Positions 41,201 through 53,200 of a DNA stretch of 64,000 nucleotides are shown one piece after another; position 1 is the stretch's first letter; each line of letters begins with the position of its first letter. Origin of the DNA: Epiperipatus broadwayi. Its lineage: Eukaryota; Onychophora; Udeonychophora; Euonychophora; Peripatidae. A program made the translations under genes and the position numbers. A model generated the notes under the pieces. It did no database searches and was not told the origin of the DNA. It saw only the letters and a list, made by a program, of their open reading frames with translations. Location: positions 11,320,876 to 11,384,875 of the forward strand of contig JAQFVV010006203.1 of NCBI GenBank assembly GCA_028023455.1. The letters run 5' to 3'.

Positions 41201-44200
41201 TTAAATCTGTAACTTTTAAATCCCAATTACAATTATAGAAAAGCAAAATAGAAGTATAGAATAAGATATTAGAATTGATCAAGCAAAGGTTAGTTTAAAG
41301 AAAGTTAAAATGTTGAATATTTGAAATATAAAACAATTAAATAGTTTACATATATATTGCCTATACGTATGCGTTATAACTTTGCTTTTTAAAGAAAAAT
41401 TAAAATTTTAAATATTAAATGTGTGTGCTGCTCTTTTTGAGATTTATTAACACACAAACAAGTAAAGCATATAATTGTTGACCCACTCTCTTTCTATCTA
41501 AAGCGTTTAGAACTGGACCTTGTAGGGTTTGAACTTGGATGCCCTACAGCTTCATTTATTGTTATATAAAAATGTGATGATGATTTTGTTTTATACTTTC
41601 CTACATGCACATTACTATAAATTTAGCTAGTGACTAAATTGTAATGGCACAATATATATTGTTGACTGATTTTTAATGATATATATATAAAAGTATAAAA
41701 CCCATTATAAATATACTGTATGTAAGTTCAAAATAATTTTAATGGTAAAAATAATAAAAAATATATTTTAATTAATCAATAGCATGTCAAGCATTGGTGG
41801 TCTAGCAGTTATCATAGCTGCCTTCCAAGCAGCTCACCTGGGTTCACTTCCCAGTCAACACGTTTGACATATGGAAAAAATAAATGAATTAATCAATAGC
41901 ATTGTAATTCTTATGAACTGCAGAGTGATACAGAAATTTATTATCACATGATTTTTTATGTGATAATAAATTAGCTATTAAACTTTCATTATATTAAAAT
42001 ATATATTTTATTATTTTTACTATTAAAATTATTTGGATCTTACATATATATATATATAAAGTTAAGTTATTGCAAAATTCATGCATAGTGAGAGAAAGAA
42101 ATCTGACATTCTGTACTGATGGATAGTTGTGATATGGTACAGATTGGGAGGAAAGATGCACTGATAAAAACAAAAAAAAAAAACAATTGAAAAATATATA
42201 TTACAGTGCAACGATTGTTCACTATCCCATAAGGCATTAAAGATATATAGAAAACAGTCCCTATCTTGCATGAAATTGGTGTTGTGACAGTTATCAAACT
42301 ATCAACATAGGCATGGAGATTCACATGTTGATATCTGTATTATTCTTCCACTGAAATTTAAAATGTATATCTAGACTAGGCATAATCTTCAGTTTAATAA
42401 ATAATTAGTAATAATCATTAAGGTATTTATATTAATTGGTTTTTGTCAATGTTGTGAGTGAAGAAAGTTTGATGTTTATAAAACAAACAGCAATATATAT
42501 ATTGAATTAATTATTTTCATGGATTGTTATAACAAAATATAGATAAAAGAAGATTATATCCATGTAAACAGAGATAGCTTTTTCCTTTTGATGTTGTCAG
42601 GACACTATTAATAATTACTACTAATTGTGAACTCTCTTGAGGCTAAACAGCTTCTCTCCATTAATCTATAATAGCTCTTTTCAATTATTATCCATACTTA
42701 ATTTAATTAATTGTTTTATAATATTATTATTCAATTCCAAACAAAAGAAAATGTATTTGTTTTCAACCGCTATTTCAAAATTATTATCCAATTTCAAACA
42801 GAAGAAAATGAATTTATTTTCAATTGCTACTTCAATTATTTATAAGGGAAGCATGTTTACAAATTCTAATACCCATATCTTTAGAGATGTTTATACTGCC
42901 ATATTTAAATTGGCTTTAAATCATATTTAAGAGATATAATAACTTTTAAACAACTGGAAAGTTCATCATTTCAAAATATTTTTGATTAATTAGATTCTAA
43001 TTACTTGGGTTCATCATCGTGTATGATATATATATATATATTATAATCGCATTCAAAAATATGTAATAAATAACTTTTTTTTTCTAATAAAAATTTTATT
43101 TAACATTAAATATTCCAAGATAAAATAAACAGACTGAACTCTCACATGATAGCAGTATTAATTACAAAACTAGTCTCAATATCTATTCAACATACTAGAT
43201 TAATAGTTGGAGCTTAATGTAAACTAATTATCTCTACCATGTGTGGTGATGTGTGTTTAATACTGTATAACTTGTTTTAAGCAATATGTGATTGTTGTGT
43301 GATTATAAGTGAATTTATTTACACTTTAAATACATGTAGATTGCATGAGATACTTAAGCTCCGACTACAATTCTAGTGTGTCAAATAGAGATTTACCATA
43401 CTAGAAGAGACTGAGTTGTAATAAAAACTACAATTACATAAGAGTTCAATCTTTTTATTTTACATTGAATATATTAAAATTTGTTTTTAATACTGAAATT
43501 TATTCTGATTAGTATATATGTAGTATCAGAGTATAGATGAAAGATGATGGCAATATTAATGCTGAAGGGAAACAAAAAAGTAAAAAAGAATGAAAACTAT
43601 TCATTTCTGTTTTAAATTATCTTAGACCATTAATATATTGCATTTTTATCCTCATATGTGATGACAATTAACTATTTACTCATAATTTTAAAATGGCTTG
43701 CAAAGAGCAAACAGAGTATTTGAGAGTCAGAAAAAATGTATAAATTTTCCTATGCTTTATAATTTACAGTTAGTATGTAAGCTGTATAAAATAAGGTTTA
43801 ACATTTCAGAAAGTGGCAATACTATCTGAAACAATTTTTTAAAATATGAAACGTTGTCTATAGCTTTTATTCATTTATTTAGAGTGATATTGACTCAAAT
43901 GTTTGTTTTGAGATAACGTCATCAGCCATGACAGTTTTACCACTATTTCACATTCTGTCTAAAATAATTTTTTGGCAGTCATCAATCATTAACTCATTAA
44001 ATGATAAGAAAAAATATACATGATTATTTTTCTTATCACATAATATAATTCCAGATACCCATTGTTTAATATTTATTCTCTAGACACCACTATGTCAAGA
44101 TTTTAGTAGCATTCTAATCATAAATCAATAGATTTGACATGGCAGTTTGGCAATAAATATAAATGTTATGAATTGGAAAGTTCATTCACTTTGGAAAACT

Positions 44201-47200
44201 CTGAAGTGTTGAATTGTGTGTTAACTTCAGCATAATTTGTTCTACTTTGTTATCATATTTTAAAGCTATATTTTTCAAAATGTTCATTTATCTGCTTATT
44301 AATAACTTATTTTCAGTACAATTTCTTCTGAGTGCAGCTATTAGTTTTGAGATAATCAAATTTTAATCTTTACGTATATAAGAAGGTTTCAACCCTGATA
44401 CTCTAAATAATTATGCTCTGATAAATTGGATTCTTTTAAACTTAGACAAGTTTAAATATATATTTTTACAGGCTTATGAAATAAATGTCAACTTTCTACA
44501 TATAGTTAAAAATGTTAAGTTGATTACGTAATTTTATTTCTGAAGTAAATAGGGTCAAAAATATATTTCATAAATAAAGAAGTATTTGTGATCCCACAGA
44601 ATTGTTAGTTTATTTTTATTTTTTTTTCTATAAAACTATTTTATTTGATTGTCAATACTACTTTAATGGAAAAGTTTTTGAACAGGTTCAGAGCATACTA
44701 ATATTTTTTAGGCATTAGGTGTAAATCTAATCAAAATAGTTTTAAATCATAAGAATAAAATTTTACTATATAAGGTTCTTCTCAATTCTCATACTTATAA
44801 AAATATAAATCTGGATTTAAGCCCATGTATCACCTTGGATTAGAAATAGAAGTAAGACTTCTTTTTGTTTCTAAGTAAACCCAAAACAAAAAAAAAAGCT
44901 ATTGTGGGCTGTTGGAGCAAATAGTTTAGATTAAAAACTATCAGTACTAATTGTTAATTATCTAACAACAATGCCAACAGATTTCTTTACTTTCTACATA
45001 CAACTTGATCCATTCATTACTATGATTACATCATAATTTATCCATGTAAATGTTGAACATATATAGCTTTCTGGAAATAATATTTATATGATATAAAGGG
45101 AAATTGAATTAAGAATAAGAGAGATATTTGGTTGCTAAGTAAATCCTTGGCAAAACACTAGTGCAGTTACAGAATACAATAATCTAGAGCTCAGAATTCA
45201 TGAATTGTGATTGAGGATATTACTTTCACTGCTGGATCCTAAGAAAATTATTTGATTATTATTGTAGATATTATTCTGTAGTGAATTAATTTTATAATTG
45301 GTTGTATAGTTATTGGAGTTGGATGTGCATGTGTGTGTATATATATATTTAACAATAATACTTTTCAATGATTCATCTTAAATTTTTCTGGCTCTAAGCA
45401 AAATAAATCTAAATCTTAATTGAACTTTTTGCATTGTACTGTAATGGAATATATGCCGTTACATTATTTTAAAATGAAATAAAAAGATCGTAAATAAAAA
45501 TTGATTTATTAAAAAGAAAAAAAACTGAAAATTAAAAGTTCTTTAATATATATAGATCGCATGATGGACAACTTGCAAAACAGTTAATTAATAAGTTATC
45601 TCCAGATTTTCAAGTAATTTTTCATTCACCTCCAAATACTAATAGATTGATTAACAATTCAAAATTTAAAATTGAATCTAACTTAACTCAGCATGTGGTT
45701 TATAGTGTTTCTTGTGCTCATAAAGATTGTGGTTCTATTTATTATGGTGAAACTAAAACCAATATTTTAAATAGAGTGTCACAGCATAAATATTTATATC
45801 ATCATACTAAAACTAAATTTTTGGGAAATTCAGTGTTTGTGGAACATGAAAATAAGGCTGGACACTTATGTCAACCAGTAGAGGCAAAATTAGTATGTAC
45901 GGAGAAGAATGACGTAAAGCGTAAGGTTAAAGAAGCTTGTTTTATAGCTGGTAATCCTAATGCTATTAATAGAAAGGATTCTTGTTTTAATATTTCTAAA
46001 ATATGGACTTTATAATATTTATTTATTTATATTGTATTTTATTTATTTATTTAGAGTTAGTTTACATCTTATTTGAGATACGCATTTTGCTTGTGAATAA
46101 GTGTTTATATTTTGTATTTGTTTTGTATTGAGCTATGATTATGGAGGCTTAAGTCCCCCGAAAGCGCTCAGCTTTATTGTTATAATTTTATATTTAAAGC
46201 TTCAGCAACTGTGTTTTATCACAGTTAATTTTTAATTTTTGAAAATAGAAATAATGTTGATTTCTATAATCTTAGAAAATGGAAATGATTGTCTTATTAA
46301 TTAAATGATTGTTTAAAATCAAACCGGTCCTTGAGGCATTTAAAATAAAGGGTCAGATAAGAGAGTACAAAGAAATTAAATGACCAATGCAAACACCAGA
46401 AATGTCAGCACGGACCGTAATTGAAACACCAGAGGATTAGTGACGTCTTGCCGTTTGAATCTCAAGATCTAATGATAAGAGACTAATAAAAATATAAAAG
46501 CCAAATTATTATTATAATTGTTATCTTAGAGCTGACTATGAATAGATCATTATAACTAGCTATATTGCAGATTTTCACGATGTGGAAGTCTGCAATAAAT
46601 TTAATTTTCTGGACAAACCAGCTGAGGCCTCTGGATGACAGTTCCTGACCAAATGCATGGCAAGTCACAGTTTCATTTCAAAGAAGGACAAAATCTACGA
46701 AAGTGATCACGAAGATGGAGTTCTCAATCTATTAAAACCGTAAAGTATGAACTATTGTGTCTATATAGTAAGAACTTTCCTAAAATTGCAAGTAATTAAT
46801 AACTGAAAATAAAAACTTATCTGACTTAAAGAATGCAAATTCAATTATTGATATTTTTTTATGTAGATGTTTAAGCAATCATTTCCATTTCATTTTTTTT
46901 TGTGTGTGTATTATGTTTTAACTAAAATGTATTAAATTTAAAGTTGGGTGTAGATAGCTGCATGGATAAAGATTAATAACTATGTTTAAATTCGTTTATG
47001 TTTAATTTAAGGGATTTTAATTTCAGGCTATTTGTTTTGTGGTTGTGTCAGTGTTAGTGGAGAGATATATAGACGTTTATATTAATGTAATGTGAAGCGT
47101 GTTTAGCATACAGGGCAATGTGCCCACCTGAATGCATGACCCCAAAGAGGCAGTCATACCGTTGGAATGGTTGCAGATGTATTTCCTGCACCATTAACCC

Positions 47201-50200
47201 CTTCTAGCTCTATGGACAGGGATTTATAAGTCAGCAGAAAGACCGCTCTCCCCCATATGTAGCACTCTTTAAAAATATATATATATACATGATTCCTTAG
47301 TCTGACAGATGCACTTTCCTGTTCTAGACACATCATTTCCTTCAAATAATATCACGCTGTCAGATGCACATTTCTGTCTGCATGATTTTATGCTAGCATC
47401 TTCATATTGCATTGATTGCTACTATATATCTGGAAGCAGGCATTGGGTTGACTACGAACTTTTAGTCTGAGATTGAATGAATGTTTTGATAAGTTTTTAA
47501 GTGAAAAAAAATCTATGTAGACTATCTATGCTCGACATGCTAAAGTAAAATATAATTTAAATATCCATCTGTGCGATCTATTTAAAATAGTAATTTAAAT
47601 TTTTAAAAAAAATATTAATGTTAAAACCTAAAAATAAATTTATTCCTAAATTTTAAATGTGCGTTAATAAAATCTATTTGTGTGTTAATTAATGGCAGTG
47701 GCTTCTTTTATTTTATTGTTCTAAATATTTAATATGTACTTTGAGAATAGAAATCTATTGAAACTTATAAATGTTTAAAATCTCTGCTACTCTATGAGCT
47801 AGTGACCTTGGGCAAATGATCAGAATAATATATATATAAGAAAATTTTTTGAATCTTAACTTACGTATCTGCCTACTATATAAATTTTTCTAGGTTCAAA
47901 TGCCTGGATGGCTCCTGTGTAGTGTGGATACGTTTAAGGCTCTTTTCATTGACTGTTAAAATGGCGCCCAATGTGGGGCGATCTTTAATAAACCACGAGT
48001 GCCCTGAGAATGTTAAAAATAAATCATGCCAGTAAGATTTTTCTTTAAAAATGAGTATATATATTTGTGTATTAACGTAATGTTATAGTCCGATATTTAA
48101 TAAACCATGAGTACCTATGAAGCCAGTAATATTTTTTTGAAATAAGTATATATTTTTTGTATTAACGTATAGTTATAGTCTGATATTTAATAAACCACGA
48201 GTACCTTGAAAATGAAGCCCGTAATATTTTTTCTGAAATCAGAATATATTGGTTGTATTATATAAAGTTATGAATTTTGTGTAAAAAGTACTGCCAGTAA
48301 AAAAATTGCATATATGTAGAAATAAATGCGAGGAATAAAATGTAACAATTAATATAAATCATAATTTAATTTTTAAAAAAATCTAAAATCACGTAACTTC
48401 TTTGACTTGCCTAAATTAATAATGAAATATAGGGAAAAGGGAACACTTGAGGGAGGAGGTGTAATCTCAGCTGGGGTGAAAAGGAAAGAATAGTCAGCAT
48501 TTTTTTTCTTGTAATTACTAACAAAGTTATGTCTTTTCATTAATAACCAAAGTTTTGTCCTTTTAAAAAAAAAATTTAGTTAATCAATTTGTGTAACGTC
48601 ATTACTAACACTAAGTAAATTCTTTTTTTTTAATGTTTTTGTTTTTGAGGAAGTTTACTGATATGTAACGGAATATATGCCATTACATTATTTTAAAATG
48701 AAATAAAAAGATCGTAAATAAAAATTGATTTATTAAAAAGAAAAAAAACTGAAAATTAAAAGTTGTTTAATATATATAGATTGCATGATGGACAACTTTA
48801 AAAACTTTTAAAAAAATAAAAATATTTGAAAGTAATTTTTTTGTAAAAAAGTAAAGATATAAAGATTTGATATTTTTGAAAATAGAAATAATGTTGATTT
48901 CTATAATCTTAGAAAATGGAAATGATTGTCTTATTAATTAAATGATTGTTCAAAATCAAACCGGCCCTTGAGGCATTTAAAATAAATTAAAGGGTCAGAT
49001 AAGAGAGTACAAAGAAATTAAATGACCAATGCAAACACCAGAAATGTCAGCACAGACCGTAATTGAAACACCAGAGGATTAGTGACATCTTGTCGTTGGA
49101 ATCTCAAGATCTAATGATAAGAGACTAATAAAAATATAAAAGCCAAATTATTATTATAATTGTTATCTTAGAGCTGACTATGAATAGATCGTTATAACTA
49201 GCTATATTGCAGATTTTCATGATGTGGAAGTCTGCAATAAATTTAATTTTCTGGACAAACCAGCTGAAGCCTCTGGATGACAGTTCCTGCCCAAATGCAT
49301 GGCAAGTCGCAGTTTCATTTCAAAGAAGGACAAAATCTACGAAAGTGATCACGAAGATGGACTTCTCAATCTATTAAAACCGTAAAGTATGAACTATTGT
49401 GTCTATATAATAAGAACTTTCCTTAAATTGCAGTAATTAATAACTGAAAATAAGATCTCTTATCTGACTTAAAGAATGCAAATTCAATTATTGATATTTT
49501 TTTATGTAGATGTTTAAGCAATCATTTCCATTTCATTTTTTTTTGTGTGTGTATTATGTTTTAACTAAAATGTATTAAATTTAAAGTTGGGTGTAGATAG
49601 CTGCATGGATAAAGATTAATAACTATGTTTAAATTCATTTATGTTTAATTTAAGGGATTTTAATTTCAGGCTATTTGTTTCATGGTTGTGTCAGTGCTAG
49701 TGGAGAGATATATAGACGTTTATATTAATGTAATGTGAAGCATGTTTAGCATACAGGGCAACGTGCCCACCTGAATGCATGACCCCAAAGAGGCAGTCAT
49801 ACCATTGCAATGGTTGCAGATGTATTTCCTGCACCATTAACCCCTTCTAGCTTTATGGACAGGGATTTATAAGTCGGCAGAAAGACCGCTCTCCCCCATA
49901 CGTAGCACTCTTTAAAAATATATATATATACATGATTCCTTAGTCTGACAGATGCACTTTCCTGTTCTAGACACAGATCATTTAATATTAATTGATCTTT
50001 TTGATTTCTGCAGCAGCTTTAATAATACTTTTCAATGATTCATCTTAAATTTTTCTGGCTCTAAGCAAAATAAATCTAAATCTTAATTGAACTTTTTGCA
50101 TTGTACAGAGTGTGAATCTAGCAACTGGACAATGCATTCCATTGTTAAATCAAACACATTTATTTAAAAATTAGAGATAGAATCAGAATTATTTGCTTTA

Positions 50201-53200
50201 TCATCTATAAATTCACCCACTACTTTTTTCTTTCTCCTCTGCCTCTGAACTGTTCCACAGAATCAATTTCCAATATTTGATTTTCAACCATGTTCAACTG
50301 TGAATATCTTTTCATTATATTCATTTACAAGTTTTACTACTTTTCTCTGAACATTATCAAATGTTTTTGTCTGTTTTTTCAACTTTGCTGTAATTGAATC
50401 TATCAAATTCAATGTGGTAAATATATTTAATCCATTTGTTTGTAAATGACTTGATAATGATTGTAGTTTCAAATATATACAAATAACTATATGTCAACAT
50501 TGTTTCAAACTTTAGAAAACCTTAAAGTAAAGCATTTATTTTTTGTTTTGTTTTTGTATCAAACACATTTTAGTTTTCAGTAATCTCCAGATTCAAGACA
50601 CAGGCATAGCACCAAATATGAATTTGTAAATTAGCCACATTAGTAAACTTTACTTTATAAATCATTATTCTGGCTACAATAGCTTGCAATTTCATCTTTA
50701 CTATCAGATATACATTGAGGAGGGGGATTTCAACTTGCTATAATGTTTCAATCAGTCAGTCAATTGATCAAAAACTTATATAGCACAATTAAAAATAGTC
50801 ATTCACAAGTGCTAAACTGATTGATCAATGAATTAGCTTGTGTTGAAACAACTGGTGTAGAATAATGTTTTTCTTAAAAAAACTTCATGACTAATTATTT
50901 TTATATCATATTTTTCCAAATTTGAATTATCATATTAATAGTTATTCAGGTATGCAACATGTCCACTGTAGCCTTTACTTTGAGACTTTCCTTGTTCCTG
51001 TAGTCAATTAATTCTTTGTAGGGACTTGTTTTGTATTGCAGAAATGTAAGATGCTATAATGTAATCATATTTTGTCATCAAAATATTCATTTTTATGACC
51101 TCAAAAATAAAATGTTTGTTTGCCTACCATCTTTATAATATCTCTTAATATCTTCTGCTTTAAGGCTTATTCTTTTTTTTAATCAGTGAAAGTTGTCACT
51201 ATTAACCTTACTAATAATTTTCTGATCATTTCTACACTTGTTGTCAATTCATGTAAAGCCAATTTCTGGCAAATACATCAATAGTCACTAAAGCCACTTG
51301 CAAAGTGATAGATTATAAGTATTAGGAGACCCAAATGCTAAGCAGTATAAATAATATAAGCACTTATTTTCTTTGTTATATATTAACATTTTCTTGAGAC
51401 TGACCCATTCATAATTTTTCTGTCATACAAATGAGTATCAAACAGCAGATCATCAAGGCTGAAGTGGATCTTCAGCAAAGAAAACTACTTCATATTTGAA
51501 CATGATGCATATTGAAAGATTCCAGCATGTGATTTTTCATTTTCTTATGTATGTTTCTTTATAGAATGATCTTCAGAAACCAAATCCTTTATGACTGAAA
51601 ATATACCTGATTCCCTATAACTAATTGAAGCTATGTGTTCCAAAGTTACAACTACAGGTAGTACAGATGCCAGAATAATGAAATCATAAGAAGTACTGGG
51701 TCTGGGTTAATAAGTAAAGAGTGCTATTGAAATTACTTCTACCTTTGAAAGCACTCTTTTCTGTTATTATAATCAAGTCATTACATCATCACTATGAGTT
51801 ATAGTGGTGATGTGATATTACAAAATCTGAAATCTGTAATAGACCTGCATTATATGGTTGATCTCTGCCTTTCAGATTTTGTCATTCATTGCATTTCAGA
51901 GATCCAGATTTATGCCTTTTCGTTTCGGTAAATTCTGAAATAGTGAAAATTATCATCTACAATTAAATGTTGAATACAGTATTTACCATAAGTTGGCTAT
52001 TTATGTTGCAATTGATAATAATATATTATGATCATATTAATTATTCTGCATTTTGTTTGTAAATTGTTGTAGTATCTTGTAGCAAATTTCTACATTATAG
52101 TAGTGAGGTCCAGTCCATATTTTTGTCAGAAAAATATGATGAACCTCATTACAAAAATACATCAGTGAAAATACGTTTTATAGATGTATCTATTATTAAC
52201 AATTTTAACCATACCAGCAAATTTAACTGTAGAGTAAATCAATTATAATCGGTCATTGAACTTATGTTATTCATATGCATTATTTGAGACTGCAGTTTAA
52301 ATATATTTATTACTTAATATATCTGTAATAATTTTGTATAATGAAAGAAAATACATTATATTTAAATTAGGCACAGAGCCACAGTATATAAAAATATAAA
52401 TTAAATATATACATTTTATAAAACACATATGACAGAGCAAGCACAAGGTAAAGAACTGATGAAGCACAGTGAGATTGACACAATTAAAAATATTTGTTGA
52501 GTTTACAATATATGCAGTAATTTGATGAAAGTTTATAATAGGAAGCAAACCAAGTCATACATCAGGTGATTTAATTAGCTTGTATTTACAAATGTAATAT
52601 AATGAGCACACTAATAGCTCTAAACAAGTTTTTTGATAAATGCTGCAAGAGAAAGAAAGCATTTAAAATCTCTAAAATTATGCCTATCCCCATTCCAGTT
52701 TTGAGCTAATGGCTCTCATCTGGGGAGCACTAGGACATTCAGACACTAGATTTAAAATATAAACTCAAGTCCAGCATTTATCAAATACTTAACTATTAAG
52801 TAGAAAATATATGACTTGGTTTTCTTACTATTATAGTTTGGCTTTTAAGGCTTTGGTGATGTTCTATTGTTAAAGCTATTAATATATGGCGCATCTGAAT
52901 TTTGTTCAATCCCATATAGATATTTAAGCTAGATATTTGGATTTGATGGCATATAGATGCCTGAAAATTTCAGATGTTGTACTTAATAGTTAAGTATTTA
53001 ATAAATGCTGGGCTTGAGTCTATTTTAGATCTAGGGTCTGAATATGCTAGCACCTCATTAACAAGAGCCGTTAGCTCAAAACTGGTTTGGGGATAGGTAT
53101 AATTCTAGGTAGAGATTTTAAAGACTTTTTCTTGTGACATTTATCGAAAAAACTTGTCTAGAGCTATTAGCATACTCTTTATATTATATAAAAGTTTATA

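Larger units (their letters stand above)
45354..50106. mobile_element. Composite block bounded by a perfect 86-bp direct repeat
   Basis: 45354-45439 and 50021-50106 are identical over 86 bp by direct reading. Between them, copy A (45440-47332) and copy B (48664-49975) share a head (about 130 bp) and a long tail (about 1.1 kb: 46235-47332 and 48872-49975). They differ because copy A alone holds a GIY-YIG frame. A 1.3-kb spacer (47333-48663) has a three-unit repeat. Each copy begins with a hairpin, GTAAyGG...CCrTTAC. Old internal divergence against perfect outer repeats suggests that one late event duplicated the flank. Confidence 0.7.
52596..53190. mobile_element. Family 3 foldback element with divergent hammerhead-like arms
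   Basis: Arms 52600-52802 and 52981-53185 are inverted copies (CTAATAGCTCTAAACAAGTT facing AACTTGTCTAGAGCTATTAG; AATACTTAACTATTAAGTA facing TACTTAATAGTTAAGTATT), with a loop of about 180 bp. The outer ends match family 2 at 26881-27131. No coding frame. Confidence 0.8.

Noticed and set aside
45440-47332. Helitron explanation for the duplicated block with an edge hairpin
   Set aside because: No TC 5' end, no CTRR after the hairpin and no Rep/helicase frame.
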